From positions 668,501 to 732,500 of the forward strand of contig JAPFBL010000104.1 of assembly GCA_026182355.1 (NCBI GenBank): 64,000 nucleotides of DNA, in the 5' to 3' direction. The position numbers and the translations under genes are program-made. This DNA comes from Hermatobates lingyangjiaoensis. Its lineage: Eukaryota; Arthropoda; Insecta; Hemiptera; Hermatobatidae. Below the pieces are notes generated by a model. That model did not search any database, was not told where the DNA came from, and was given only the letters and a program-made list of their open reading frames with translations. Below, one piece after another: positions 10,460-24,009 of this stretch; position 1 is the stretch's first letter, and each line of letters begins with the position of its first letter.

Positions 10460-12860
10460 CATAATACCATACATATCATAAACTGAAAACATCTTTCAAA
10501 CCAAGTGAAAAACTATTCTAATCATCAGTCCATAAGTTGAGAGTCAGCGTCATTACAGTAAACCTAGAGTAGGAAATCACTCCAAACATACATATCATTA
10601 CAGTAAAAATGTTACTACGCACCTTTGTACTTAGTTGTAAAACCCTATTATCAACTTTGATGTATCTTAAGATTTATCCAAATGCAGTTGGAATATATTA
10701 ATACATACAGCAAGAAGCAAGAGAAAATAAAATCAAAATGCAAAATTGATTGGCCATTGAAGGTCTATTAGATCCATCATCTTGCTATAGAACATGGATG
10801 AACGTATCCACAATTACAGAAAATTTTGGATGTAAAAGATGGATGGATGAATTTCGTTCGATGTGCAAAGATAGACGGGTTAGACAACAACAACAAAAAT
10901 GTGTTTTTTTTTTTGGTTAGATAACAAAAAACACATTAGCAGCGCCTATTTATCCCATTTGACATATAGTAGCCTAGTGTCACATAAGCTATCTGTTATC
11001 TAGATAGTGCTATCTGTGCGAAAGGCTCCGGCCTGCCTGCAGTCGTATTTCTGAGAGAGTGCGCTCTCTCAAGCTGAGGCTACAATGAAGAAATACTCGG
11101 TCAATGTTCTTCCTTCAATTAAAGAAAACAAATATAAGATAAAAATAAAAATATATTTATCGGTCTGAACTCCTTAAAATTTTTCCGTCTTTTGAAATCA
11201 TTCAGATAATTTCTGAATGAAAATAGCATCATATCATATTTCTAAATTATACGATAATTTAGAATGAAAATCTGAAAATAGCACAGCAATATTTCCACTC
11301 AACATTTGAGTCATTCATAATAAAACTAAAAAAAAATGTCGTTCAGAGAGAGTCATGTCATCCGAAAGTACCCCTATATATATATATATAGTGATTTGTT
11401 GATAGGAGTGTCATTTTAAGAAAATCATTTAAGAAAAAAGGCAATGAATATATAAAAAAAATAATAAAGAAAAACAAACAAATAAAATTAATTTAAAAAT
11501 TCTGCATAACTATATAAATGTTTATATCATATCAGTAACATATATAATAACTAGGTGTGACCCCGTCTTTGACGGACATTTTACAAAACTTCTGAGAGGA
11601 TATTCCAATTCCAAAATGTTATTAGATTTTCCAGAATAGTAGAAAATATCATTAGTAAAGTCCATAACTGTCATTAGATCTGGAGTTTCATTTACCTTTT
11701 GCAGCTTTAGATACTGATCTCAAAATTGTTTTAATTCTAGGCATACTTCATATTTAGCACGCGGAGAGATAGGACTCACTTTTTAAAGCGAGCTAATTAT
11801 GATAAACGCAAATGAAATTACAAATAACTAACAATTATTAATAACTAACAATTAATAACTAACAATTAATAACTAACAATACCTAGTTCCTACAATATCA
11901 GGCACACAAAAAAAACATAGCTTAAAAGTTGATAACATCGCTTCTGAGTTGAATTTCCATCCAGTCAAATCTTAGGCTTTAAGCTAGACACACAGAAATC
12001 GACTGACAAAGTTTGAGTTCGCTATGACTTATGGTGGCTGAGTTTACTTGTTACAAAATTTTGAGGATAAACAAACAGAAATTTTCCAAGAGTGGATTCG
12101 GTTTCTCTAATGTATAAAACGTAAAGATAACATGAAATGAGTCAGTTCTAAGCAATGGAAAGACAATACTTTTCTTTTATTTATATAAATGACCCATTTA
12201 TGTTAATTTAAAACATCTTTTTAATGTTTATAATTTTATGTGAAAATGAAATGCTTTTCTCTTCCCATTTTAAATGTCATATAAATCTGAAATATAAGTT
12301 CCTCTAAATAAACAAAAAAAAATATAGTATCAGACATTGTGAATTGTGTGAATTCATTAAAGCTGATGATATATTTGACTGTGACAATATTCTGTTTAAC
12401 TACCAATAATTTAAATTAATACGAGATGGATGTTAAATATTATGCTAATAAATTATCCTGACATGAAGTTATATTTAAAATCTGATGTTGTTGTCTTTAT
12501 TATTAATATAAATAAGTAGGCGTTATTAGTCACGCAAATGAAATTAATTAATGTAACGTGATCAGCTTATTTGAAATGTTATTTTATTGTTCAAACAATT
12601 GATTAAATTATTAATTAAGGGTTCAATTAGTCAAATAATTGTCATTTTCAATGACTAACTAAAAACAATCAGCATATTTAAAAGTTGATTAGATTGAGTG
12701 CATAGTTATGAATGATTAATAATTATGTGTATAGTAGTGATAAGAAAGTCGCCTTGAATAACGGAAATATGCAATGAAGGGTTGGCTAGCAGAATGTTAG
12801 AGATTTAATATGGCTTTCATCATAGGCCCCGGTGAACTAGGTTAGGTTCCAGTGGCAGTC
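10460..12860. other. Presumed intron with scattered low-complexity sequence
   Basis: AT-rich. Visible items are a (TA)n run near 11372-11390, the tandem repeat at 11822-11880, a near-palindrome of GAGAGAG/CTCTCTC near 11052-11072, and a homeodomain-word-rich patch at 12515-12665 (GGCGTTATTAGTCACGCAAA, several TTAATTAA). No coding sequence recognised. Confidence 0.45.
11822..11880. repeat. Short tandem repeat
   Basis: About four copies of a 14-15-base unit of the form AATAACTAACAATT in head-to-tail order. Confidence 0.85.
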
Positions 12861-12865
12861 CCACA

Positions 12866-13140
12866 AGGGACTGCCCTTTGTGATACCACACAATGAAGAT
12901 TGATTCTACAGTGGGAGTCCTAAATTTTGCCTAACTCAAATGTATTTAGAGTAGGGATCTTTAACGAGTACCTGACATCGTACAGGCTCGGGAACGACGG
13001 TTTAACGTCCTTCTCCGAGGGACGACGTGCTCAGATTTATTCACCTCCCGCATGAATAAATCGAGGGCCAGGTGAGGATTGAACTCCGGTCCTATCAGTT
13101 CAGAGGTGAGCAGGTAACCACTGAGCTAGCCTGGCCCCCA
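12866..13140 (-). mobile_element. tRNA-derived SINE (family 1)
   Basis: Read on the minus strand, a tRNA-like head (13138 down to about 13064) starts GGGCCAGGCTAGCTCAGTGG, which contains an RNA polymerase III A box. It continues to a B-box-like GAGTTCAATCC and closes with CCTGGCCC, complementary to the start. The body includes CCTCGGAGAAGGACGTTAAA and a conserved tail with GAGTTAGGCAAAATTTAGGA. The same body and tail recur at 16057-16300, 18285-18420, 46113-46400 and 60915-61090, which defines a SINE family. Mobilised by a LINE in trans; the partner LINE is not identified. Confidence 0.75.
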
Positions 13141-13149
13141 CCAGTGAGC

Positions 13150-13620
13150 TAGTACAACCAGCTAATCATAAGCAAATTTAAAACCTAAACTTTTAAGTGT
13201 TTATCAACTTCATAATATTTAAATTAAGAATAAAATTAGTCCAGGCCAAGTGAACAGTGATATTGATTGCTGAATTGCTTTTCGCAAAGTAACCTGACGT
13301 TTAGGGTCACAATAATACTTCATTTCAACCACACCTCGAAATAGCTGTGTAAAGGAAATTAAAGATTGTTTTTCCCCTCAAATACGAAATTAGTGTTACA
13401 TATATACATGTATTCAATTGTGTGCTGATTTTTACTGTATTTTTCCTGTTATGAAAGTCAAGGTACCTCTATCATTTATGGTATAAAAAATTAAAGTGAA
13501 GCTCATTCTAAATTTCTCACCTTGAAATAGTAAGTAGTATGTATAATTATTCCAATACTGATAGAGTATTATTCCACTAGTTCAACTCATTCTTTGCGTG
13601 TCTACAAATATTATTTTATT
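13150..13620. other. AT-rich stretch, nothing assignable
   Basis: No coding, RNA or repeat signal that I can support. Confidence 0.4.
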
Positions 13621-13623
13621 TTA

Positions 13624-13767
13624 GTGGCCAAAATTAATGAGCAGTCTCCTGCCGATTACAATGAGGTATTTGTTCATAAAGGGAAAATAGTAAGTTACGT
13701 CCGATTGTCTGAAGACGATGGACAAACAACTGCCACAAAACAGAAGTTTTATGTAAAAAGAAATTGA
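13624..13767 (+). other. Unassigned 48-codon open segment
   Basis: After a polypyrimidine stretch ending TTTATTTTAG, an open plus-strand frame reads VAKINEQSPADYNEVFVHKG and then KIVSYVRLSEDDGQTTATKQ before a stop. Composition is protein-like, unlike most chance frames here. A GTAAGT lies inside it near 13690. It could be a small exon or an old transposon piece; I recognise no family. Confidence 0.2.
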
Positions 13768-15959
13768 CCAGTTCTCATCCGTTTAAAGTTAAAAAAGATT
13801 ACCGGGAAAAGCGAAGGATAGACGATTGCCGGTTAGAACTGGATCTCAGTTTTGGCTAATTGAATCTTGAACAAAGAGTGCTGAAAATAAGTTGTTTTTC
13901 ATGAAGCTAATTCTTTTTTTGTTTTATCAGTCAATATGAGTTGTTCTACTGGCTTTATACATAATTTAAAGAGTTCAAACTGTGTTATTAGTCAGAGTTT
14001 GTTTGTGAATAGCATTTTTGATAATTGATAGATCAAGATATCTCAAGTTGTGATAAATGAACCTTAACTGACTTTTATATCAGTTCTTCATTTCAGAAAC
14101 TTATATTCAGTTTTTCTTAAAACTAGTAAAATATAAAATTAAAATTTTAAAACAAGAAAAAGTTTTCTTTGAAACAAATGAACTAAAGGCAAGTTATCGG
14201 AAAACACAGCTAAGCGAAAATTATCGAATAACGTGCCAAGTCACTTTGAGGTTGTGTTTCGGCTTACCTCTCCATAAACTTGAGCCGGTGTAAACACCTG
14301 CTACCCCCTCTCTGTGATAACGCTTTCCAATCGTGCCCTAAATTTGAAGCTACCCTTTGAGAAAACACCACCCCACCCCCGCTCAATCCCACCTCCTATT
14401 CTCCAAACCATCAAAATTCCCTCTCTCCGTCAAAATTATCCAGCTTTCACCCTACCGAAATGTAAATTATAATTTTATTCAGATGGGCTCCTAGTCCATT
14501 AGTAATTCAATCCCAGCTTAACCACTTGTCATTGCTATCTCAATAAGCTATATATTCATGTATTCAAAAACTTTTCAGTAGGGAGAATAAATTTCAAAAT
14601 AATCAGTTATTAGAGAGAAAATGAAAAGAAGCTTATAAAAAATCATTTTACGTCCATGCCATTTTTTTTTTGTCTATTATACAAAAGAAAGAGACCGATA
14701 TCAGGATAAATTTTAAGAAAGTTGTAATACAAGTTAATCAATAATAAGAATCAATTTAGTATTTCATTATTTACAAAATTGATTCATATAGAGGTAATGA
14801 TTGAGTTGAGAAAGGATAATAAAGGCGGAATCGTCCTCCATCTGCCTCATTGACTTGTCATCGACTACGCTTCAGTCACCCAGATACCACCTTGTTCAAA
14901 TAAAACCCTACTACTTGGCACACTCAGTCTTCCTTCTCCAAATAAAACACATTATTTTAGCCATTCAAAGATAAAGCAACTACTACATTTCTAATATAGA
15001 CTTTTAATTTTTTTTTCCAACCTCATAAAATTATTAGGCAAAAACAAAACAAACAATATTCAATATCAATATCAAATATGTTTCCAACAATGTACTATAA
15101 ACTAACGTAACGTAATATATAAATGCATTACTAATTGAACTGTAATTCTAATAACCTATACCTGATTGGGTATGCACAAAGAATATAAAAATAATTCGCT
15201 TTTGATATATTTTTTCTAAGGGTTTCTCGTCTTTTCGATGAAACAGTGTAATGTTTTCGAATATTTTTAGCACCACAAACTACTATCCAGTAATCATAAT
15301 TCACCTTATTATTGCCCCATTATTTATTAAAGAACATTATTTTTTCTTTTTTATCACTAGCCTATACATTTCTTGTACATCGTTTTTCTTAAAAATTAGT
15401 ATCCTATAAAATTTTTCTTCTTTTAAGAAAAACAATTATTTTTATAACATTTCCAAATATGCAGACCAACTAGTTTTATTTGGCCGACAAACGAGTGGCT
15501 AAAAATATAGAAGTTTACTTCCTGAGTATTACTTCTAAAATTATATATCTATATATACTTTTGTGTAATATATAATATATACTCGTATATAAATATATAT
15601 AAATGCTTGTATAATATTATGGAACTGCTAGAAATAGTTCAAATTTGATAAGGAAACGCAAACAAAAACACCCTTATACCTCTAATTATATACTATAGTT
15701 AGTTTTGAACCGTTACGGCGATGCGTCGTTCATGAGCCCACTGAGAACAGTTCATACCGATAATTACCGATATATATATATATATATATATATTTGCATG
15801 GAGACGTTCTTCTTGATTTCTTCGGAGACATTGATAGAAGAAGCATTAAACACCGCATGCGATTGGTTGACTATACTAGACAGCCCAACCAGACACTCTT
15901 GGCTACTCAGCCGATTGGTCATCACTATTCACAGGGGCATCGAATTCGCTTATATCGAT

Positions 15960-16004
<45 letters not shown>

Positions 16005-16050
16005 CTAGAAAACGATAAACAAAGGACACAAACGTTACAGTGTAAACGTT
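13768..16050. other. AT-rich stretch with (TA)n tracts and a GC-richer patch
   Basis: (TA)n runs lie at about 15773-15794 and 15963-16002. The 14240-14460 and 14820-14900 patches are richer in C and G, without convincing coding potential. The 121-codon frame at 15705-16070 spans the (TA)n runs (Tyr-Ile repeats) and is an artefact. Confidence 0.45.
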
Positions 16051-16056
16051 TCAGGG

Positions 16057-16300
16057 AGGGGTCAGGTTAGCTCAGTGGTTAACGTATTTGCCTCTGGGCT
16101 GGTAGTCCCATCTGGCCCTCGATTTATTCACACGGGTTGTGAATAAATCTGAGTACGTTGTCCCTCGGAGAGGACGCTAAACGGTCGGTGCCGAGTCTGT
16201 ATGATGTCAGGTACTCGTTAAAGATCCTTACTCGAAATGCACTAGAGTTAGGCAAAATTTAGGACTCTCAATGTAGAATTTGTAGAATCCCCGATTAAAG
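16057..16300 (+). mobile_element. tRNA-derived SINE (family 1)
   Basis: The head GGTTAGCTCAGTGGTTAA carries the A box, and the second half of the tRNA-like region is decayed. The body includes CCTCGGAGAGGACGCTAAAC and GATGTCAGGTACTCGTTAAA. The tail includes AGAGTTAGGCAAAATTTAGG. Orientation is opposite to the copy at 12866-13140. Confidence 0.7.
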
Positions 16301-16387
16301 AAAAAGATGACGCTATCACCCGCTATGGGATCGGTTTAAACAATAAAAAAAATCCCACAGGTGCAGAGAAAACAGAAAAACACACCT

Positions 16388-16450
16388 ACAGTTTCTACTC
16401 TTCGGTTCCACCGTCATCAGAAGAGGGAAGATAGGGACACTAAGCGCTTA
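16388..16450 (-). ncRNA. Family B repeat end with hammerhead-like motif
   Basis: On the minus strand, GCGCTTAGTGTCCCTATCTT leads to CTGATGA (16414-16420), then C, stem II GGT-GGA-ACC, GAAG, AGTA and GAAACTGTAGGTGTG. The lead and trailer match the other family B copies. The GAAA box has its last base changed to G and stem I is weak, so activity is unlikely. Confidence 0.4.
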
Positions 16451-17400
16451 TTATTCAGAGGTCCATATAAAGAAAATCGAAATGTTTTAATGTGTTAATA
16501 TTATATGGCAGAAAAATTAAATTGTTAAAAATCAACCCTAATCAAATTATCAAATCAAAACCATGCGTGTTCTCTTTTGGAATGCCACTGCAATCTAACC
16601 TAATAATGCTTCCTTAAATATGGCAAATAATTTAAGTTATACAATTAGTTAATAAACTTTATAAGTAACTATATAGTTAATATGGATTGGAACTAAAAAT
16701 ACAATGTAGTAATCAGTTAAAATAAAATGAAGTGATATCTAAATCCAGAGTCTCTTTGATATTCAGAAAAGGTAGACATGATAAGACGTATTTGTAATAC
16801 TCAAAACTAGATTAAAGAGGCAAACTGAGGGAATAAGTTGGAGGTAATTTAACTTTTTCACGGTCCACTATAAGCTCTGTATTCCGACCAAGTTGTATTA
16901 GTTTAAGTTCTCTTTTATTCTCATCAAGCGAAGATATTCGCATTTCTCTGCGAAGCAAGGATCTTTTAAGCAGGCAGTGAGAGACATTACCGACAAAATT
17001 TCCATTAGAATTTCTTTTATCAAGCCGATTTTTGCATTTTAATGTCTTAAGGAAATAGAAGGATGGCAATAGGCAAGAAATACTCTTTGGTAATGCTAAC
17101 AATTGTGCGGCAACTTACATAATTTACATACACATGTTCTAAGAGCATAATCAGTGTTGTGACTTTTTACATGTGTTTTAAACTAATAGGAGTTCAAATT
17201 AATTCTTTTGAATTACTAATTAATTTATTAATTTAAAATTACTAATTTTAATTCAATTTTAATCCTTCATTCCAAATAAAGTTTTAAAAATTTGTAAATA
17301 ACAGTCATTCTAATTTTTTCTATTGATGTAAATATTGGTCAGATTTGAAATTTTTTCATCCATCTATGATATATATTTATTCGGCAACCAACTGGTTAAT
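16451..17400. other. AT-rich stretch, nothing assignable
   Basis: The 96-codon minus-strand frame at 16812-17102 has a charged, lysine-rich product with no recognised domain and no splice context beyond a chance ACTTAC, so it is not called. Confidence 0.35.
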
Positions 17401-17404
17401 CTAT

Positions 17405-17725
17405 ATTAGGAAGATTTAATTTGCGGGAAGGCATGTGGTCCACTCGGAGGACGCTTGAGGCGTTGTTTAACGAAGAGGCAGGCGTGGGTGCAGGGAGCCT
17501 CATCGTGACGACTGCCTTTATTAATGTTGATTGTTGTTAGTAATATTCGCCTGTGTTTTTAACAAGTCCGCCAAGGGCTGCGGTCAGTGAAGAGCTGACT
17601 GTATAAAGACCACCTTTGCCTGGGTTATATATGAATATTAATGGTTTGGCTGGGTTGGTTCATCAATAAGAGAAGCGGAATTACAAGGCAAGGTGAGGAG
17701 GTAGTGGGGAAGTGTTTAGGAAGAG
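17405..17725. promoter_or_regulatory. Candidate conserved non-coding island
   Basis: A G+C-enriched block with words such as CCTTTATTAATGTTGATTG and GAATATTAATGGTTTGG, no sustained open frame and no recognised repeat. Its look is that of an invertebrate developmental enhancer; this is inference. Confidence 0.3.
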
Positions 17726-18284
17726 AGCAGTGTGATTGATGCTAGGCAAGTCCACCTTCACTCCACAGCAGTTTTTGCGTTCACACTCTCTCAACAACTC
17801 CTGCCTCCCTTCGGCCCTAAAACGACCCTTTCTTTTTCTCTAACTCCATCGGAACAAAGGTTTTTTTTTTCAACCCTCGAAAAACAAACACATAGAAACT
17901 TCTTCGCACATGTCCACACAATTACACAAAAATACTTGTTTTAAAAGTAAAAGTTTTGACTTCTATTTGATTTATTGTTGCTGTTCCAAATATTAACTGT
18001 TACTGATCAAGAAGGAATCTTAATAACCACAATTACAATGATGAAATACAAATTAATGATTCTTTTGCTTTTGGGTAAACAATTTGTGGTATATAAAACA
18101 ACATACACATTTTGTCATTGTCCATAAAAATAAGCCTAGGTCAGGTTACGAGAGAGCGCAAATAGGCCAAAAATCGGCGCTTTGTAACAGCGCACAATAA
18201 ACATTCAACATTTGGGAGACTAACATTTTGTTTAACTTGTATTTATTTTTCTTGTAACTTGTTTTTTACTAAGAGGATTTAGAG

Positions 18285-18420
18285 CAGTCATCTTTAACGA
18301 ATACCTGACATCCTACAGAGTGGGGATTAACGGCTTAATGTCCTCTCCGAGGGACGACTTACTCAGACTTTTATACCATCCGCGTTAATAAATCCCTAAC
18401 CCAATCCATTAAAATCTTTT
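18285..18420 (-). mobile_element. SINE family 1 fragment
   Basis: Minus-strand pieces match the family body: TCGGAGAGGACATTAAGCCG and GATGTCAGGTATTCGTTAAA. The tRNA-like head is missing. Confidence 0.6.
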
Positions 18421-18429
18421 TTGCAAAAT

Positions 18430-21145
18430 AGTTTTTTGACAATACACCAAAAAAAAAAAAGTAAAACAACCAAGTCCATTTTAATGTATATTACTGACAT
18501 GAAACAGCATACTTAATACTAATATTGAGCTTTTTCAAGAACTACATTAGTTGGATTTTTTTTCTTTACAATTTAAAAGAAATTTATTACAAAATGTCGA
18601 TCAACATTTTTGTGGTTCTAGGTCTTCTGTTTACAATTAAGAATTAATAGAGTCCTTTAAGAGACATATTTCCTTATAGGAAAACGTTTAAACACCATTA
18701 AAATAGTTTTTCATTATTTACTAATAATAAATTATGTTAGGTTTATAAATCATTAATTAAGCTTATAACCTATTAAACTGATACTTTAATACCAATTAAT
18801 AGGTCTAAATTAATTGATATTATAGGAAAGGCAGTCAAATATAGTTGACACATATTAAGTTTGATCTCAGTTAATAATACTGATAGGTAATATGGGAGAT
18901 TTCCTTTATAATCAACAATAATCAAGCATGGCGTTGTCAATTTCTCTAGTAAATTGATAAAACACGCTTAAACGATTTTAATGTTTTTATGATTTTATGG
19001 TTTATCTATTAGTTGTATCATTTTAATAATGCATTGAATGGTAATACACTACTGCATTATGTTATTTATTATTGGAAAATGTATAACTTATTTAGAAATA
19101 ATTGTTGTTATTAGTCCATTCATTAACTTCTGGGTAAGGTTATGGTGAAACATTTTCTAATATTTTTAAAAAAAATTAATTGAATTTTTGAAATAGTCTC
19201 TATTCCTAAAACTACACGGAAGTCGTGCGGGGATCATGTTAGTTTCTATTGCTGTAAGAAAAGGATAATCCAGAGTAGTAAAAATGAAGGAATTTATTTG
19301 TTGTACGAAGTGTGCGGGTTAGTGAACGTGTGAGTGTGTATGTCAGTGTATGTGTGTATGTGTAGGTCATCTGTTCGTCCGTTTTTGTTAGTGGATATCT
19401 GAGTAGACGAGTGCTACCAACAAACAACTCCACAAATAGCAAAATTCAACTAAGGTTAAATCAAAATTGACTATTATATACCCATTGTGTGGAAGTAACT
19501 TCTTAGTGAAAAAACATATAAAAAAATTTTAGTTCGCTATATATCCATTGTATGGGTATTTGAAGAACTGAAATCCTCTATTTTGCTTTATTCTACATTA
19601 CGGGGTTCTTTAAGACAAAGAGGGCAACAATTATCAAGTTACTTAAAGTGAATTCTATTTTAACTGAGGTAGGATTGAATTATAGCAAAAGAACTTAACT
19701 TCTTTTTTAATATCGGGCACCAGTTTTTATATTTTATACTCTTCTAGTAATTTAATAACATTAAATATTTTTGTTCTAATGTGAGTATTTTAGAGTGAAA
19801 TAGTTATTTGTTTTGGATTAATTCAAAATCAATATAACACTAGAAATAATAACTTTTAATATCCATTTGTAGTACTGACCATGCTAGACTTTCTATATTC
19901 AATAATAGGATTATTTGAAACTGATTTAGGATCTTATATTAAGTTTATTGCAATTTCATGTTTATTACTAAACTTTTTTTAACGTCACACAGTTTTTCGA
20001 AATAAAGTTTATTCATATTATTGCTTATTTATGTAATTTATTCATTACCTAATACTTTTAACTTCAGTATATTATATTTGTAATAAAGTTTCATAAAACA
20101 ATACTCAACGACTAAGAAATATTTTCATTCAGTTTGTACACGAATGTAATTAGCTGTAGGAGACCAGATGCCTACTACGGCTGAATTATTATGCGACTAT
20201 TTGAAGGAGGTCGGTAAGTATTGTCAGTAAAGAGGTTCCTCTGTCGATTGAAAGCATTGCTTTCGTAGTTTTATTGGATTATAGGTCAAAGGTGATAAAG
20301 AGATCTACGTCTGGTATTCAGATGAAGATCAAGAGAGTCGACAAGGTTCGACAAGGTTGGGGAAGATTGATGTCTGGATCATAATCTACTGGTTTTCAGT
20401 CCCATTAACCTATGAAAAAAAAATAAATAAAGAGGAATACATTCCTACGATTAGCATCTAAATGTTTCTTTGTTTAAATAACGGAACGAAAATGAAATAC
20501 GGAAGTCACATCAAACTCCTTGGAAGTTTAAGATCTCCCATAAAGAAATTTAGACAACATTAGTCACACATATTTCTTTTGTGATATACTGTAACTTTTA
20601 ATTACACTTTGTCATTTTAATATCATAGCATTTTTCAAATCGATATGAAGTCACATTTAAAAAAAATTATTGTAGTAGCTTAATAAAAATTAATTAATTA
20701 CCTGTATGAATTTTGAGTTTAAACCACTCCAGAATAGTAACACAGATAATGATAAATAGCAGTAATAGTAGCCATATTAGTATTCTTAAAGTAATCAAAA
20801 CGAAAACATTCATAAAGGGTTCAATAATAATAATAATTAAAATAAAAGAAATAATAATCACTCATAATAGTAATTAGTAATTATTATTGTAATCAATACA
20901 CAAAACGAAATAGTAATAGTAAACGAAAATTAGTTATCAAATCAGAAATCATAAAGCAGTGTAATGAAGTCAAAGCAGTGGTATTCAAAATCATTGGAAA
21001 GATTAAATTTCTACCTATACCACGTAATTTTGGTGTAGAATATAACAAAAATAATTATACATTTGACTTGAGAGGAAGACCTATGATCGAGCGATTGATA
21101 AACATTATTTGGTTAAAATGTGAAGAAAGTGAAATGCCTATTTCA
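18430..21145. other. AT-rich stretch, nothing assignable
   Basis: Contains TG-rich sequence near 19305-19365, (AAT)-rich sequence near 20820-20900 and homeodomain-type TTAATTAA words near 18745-18830. No gene is supported. Confidence 0.4.
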
Positions 21146-21149
21146 GTGG

Positions 21150-21640
21150 GCTTGGAGTAATGTTGTATCAACTCTGGAGAGCCAGAGAATATAATGAAGC
21201 GGATAGAAAAAGAAACTAAATTGGATGGCTGTCAGCAAGAGAGAGAGATAAAGCAGTAGGCCTCAGGGTGGTTTAGAAGATAATGGAAGGGTGTAGCCAT
21301 TACTAGGAGCCGATTAGAGGTGTTGGGCAAAGAATCATTTGCAGGAGGTAATGAAGAGAGAAATAATTGACAGAGGAGGTTTGCAAGAGAGATGGAGCAT
21401 TGGCTGTTAGAGAAGAGGCCTGTGTGTAATTTAGTGGGGTGAAGGATTTAGCTGTGATGGTGGAGAGGTGATAGCATTAGCAGAGAGCCTCGAGTGGGCC
21501 ATGAATTATTTATTGATGTCTGACGACACGGTGGAAGACGAGCCAAGGCTTTTGACTGCTTGAGCAGGCTGCGGAGTAGCGCACGTAGTCAGCCTTCAGG
21601 TTCCTTCAACACTGCCGATATGCTTTATCAACGCCCATCC
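21150..21640. promoter_or_regulatory. Candidate conserved non-coding island
   Basis: A purine-rich, G+C-enriched block with TALE-like words (GATGGCTGTCAGC, AATTGACAG) and CCATGAATTATTTATTGATG, and no extended open frame. It differs sharply from its AT-rich flanks. Confidence 0.3.
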
Positions 21641-22399
21641 TACAGGTCATCAAAAGAACTCACACACCATTACCTCGAGAATAGGTCAAACACCTATCAT
21701 CTACAACTACAAATAAAGAGTAATAATATATGGTGTATCCATAAGCAGTATTAGCCTTTAGTTAACATGAATTAAACAAAAAGGCTGATGTCAAAGATGC
21801 ATAATATATATATATATATCACATCTCTTCTCCTAAGCCTCCAAAAACTGTGAGTACTGACAGTTTTCATTTCAGTTCTTTTCAGTTTTTTCACTCTGTG
21901 AGTTCCTGTGTTTTTGTGTGAATATAGTTTACATACATATATAAACCACAGTAATCGCATTAGCAATAGACAAAGAGATTTTTTTTGCAGTAACAACAGT
22001 TTTGAAAGCATCAAAACAAATCATTCTACTACTATTTGTACTGTTCATACTACTGCATTTTGACAAAGACTACATTAATTCCAAAGTTCATAAGATCATT
22101 TTAGGTGCACTCAATTTTATATTCACACAATATTTTCCATAAATTGAAGACAAAACCAAACTTTTTCAATTGAATGAAAGAATTTAATATCTTCAATTGT
22201 GTTTTTCGAAAAATGTTGCTTGTTAGTACAGTACAATAAACAATATAAAATAGATTTTGGGAACATTTTTACAGAACACATATTCTTTAACAGTATATAA
22301 TCATGTTGAATTACGATATTTCAATACTGCATTTTATACCATGAAATAGATAAGTTGGATGAAACAAGGTTTTTTTTAATGAGTAATTTAATGTAAATG

Positions 22400-22585
22400 C
22401 ACTGATTCTAGGCGAAGCATAGATTATTAAAAGTGAGTTGCCAGTTGTTGAAGTAGCTGCGATTAAACGCATGCAGACCAAAGGGCTGGAAACTTTGCTG
22501 TGCGCTGTATAGACTAATGGATCCATTTCAGTCCCTCCACCAATGCGGATATCGTGCGGAAAGTACGTCATAATGATATTTACGA
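22400..22585. other. GC-richer patch of unknown nature
   Basis: Part of an 86-codon minus-strand frame (22311-22571) whose middle (PHDIRIGGGTEMDPLVYTAH) is less biased than most chance frames here. I recognise no family and see no splice sites. Confidence 0.2.
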
Positions 22586-22589
22586 GCTG

Positions 22590-24000
22590 TAGTACCCATC
22601 TTGGTTTTCTAATGCTTGGTTCATTATTTCAACTACTATTAAATATTGTACCAATTCTAGGGTAAATTATGATAGCTTACATCACTTATGATCTTCAGAA
22701 AGTTTGATGAATTTGATGAAGTACTTTCCAGCAGAGACAAGATGCACTACAAAGTTGATTTTCAGTGTGTCCAATGAGTGGAGCATAGTGGTTTCATAAT
22801 GTGCAACATACAAGACAGTTTGACCGTTTAATAGGAAACACTGAGATATCCAGCCGTGTATCTCTTGAATCAGTGTACGCTATAACCGGAATATAGTGAG
22901 CCATACACCCTTGGGAAGGTATTTTTTGACACAAACATTGAAACTCTTCAATATAGTCCGACTGCTGAGTTTAGCATTTGTTATTGAATCTATTTTGATC
23001 CTGTAAGTGTATTGACTCACTAATGCTTTGTAGTGCCACACTCTTTTACTAAGAGGAGAGACTTATCATAATGTTACATTCTACCAATCCTCCACTCCAC
23101 TGAAATGTATTTTTAATATTACTTGTTGGGTATTCAGTAATATTGACTTATCAACCCCTCTAATCATTAAATTGTCTCTGCCACAATCTAAAGATCTGGT
23201 CTGAAACACTATCTATTGCTATTTTATTTCAGCATAAATATACAACTTTCCAACTATCAAATTAAAATGACCCATTAAGAAAAAAAATATTCTTACCTCT
23301 ATACTAAACACTTAATAATTAAACTTACATAATATTAATACTAGTAATTATTACTTCAAAAATTATAAATATCACTAAAATAATTTCGAAAGCATTCACG
23401 AAAGTTATTATTATCGGGAGTGCTGATAGGTAAATAGACTTCAGGTTGCTGTGCTGAATAATTATTTTGAAAAACAGACCTTGATTCCTTTGATTTTTAT
23501 CACTACACTACAATTATAATATATAATAAATAATAATAATAATATCCATTTGTTAATATCAATATTTTGTTATTATTTGTAAGACCAATTTAATCAGAGA
23601 ATACAAAAAGTTTGTTTATCCTTGTTCATGAAAACTTTTCTAAACCTTTTTCTCTCAAAAGTAATTTTTACGTAAAGCGCACCCAACATATATAACGAGT
23701 ATTTGCCAACGAGAAATCTAAAACCACAGTGATTCCAATCAACATTTCATTGCAAAAATTTGACACAAATTATGAAAACAATTTTTTTTTTAGATTATGA
23801 ATTATGTTTAAAAAAGAGCCAACAATAGTTTGAAGTTGTTAATCCATCTTTGAATTAATGGTCAAATTGATATGAAATTTCGTAATTATAGCTATTTTAA
23901 ACAATTGAATATCCACCTTCACAGGTAGACATATACTGACTTACTTTCGAAAAGAACTTTTAAGTAGAAATCATAATTTTGACATAAAAGTAATATTTTC
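22590..24000. other. AT-rich stretch, nothing assignable
   Basis: Only A/T-rich low-complexity sequence, including an (AAT)-type run near 23520-23545. Confidence 0.4.
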
Positions 24001-24009
24001 AATATTATA

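Noticed and set aside
13064..13138. Genuine tRNA gene on the minus strand
   Set aside because: The acceptor arms pair and A/B boxes are present, but the sequence continues into a repeated SINE body and the internal arms are imperfect.
15705..16070. 121-codon open frame
   Set aside because: Runs through two (TA)n tracts, giving Tyr-Ile repeats; a microsatellite artefact that ends inside a SINE.
20159..20213. Possible plus-strand exon between CTGTAG and GTAAGTATT
   Set aside because: One open frame exists (DQMPTTAELLCDYLKEVG), but the acceptor tract is poor and I know no similar protein.
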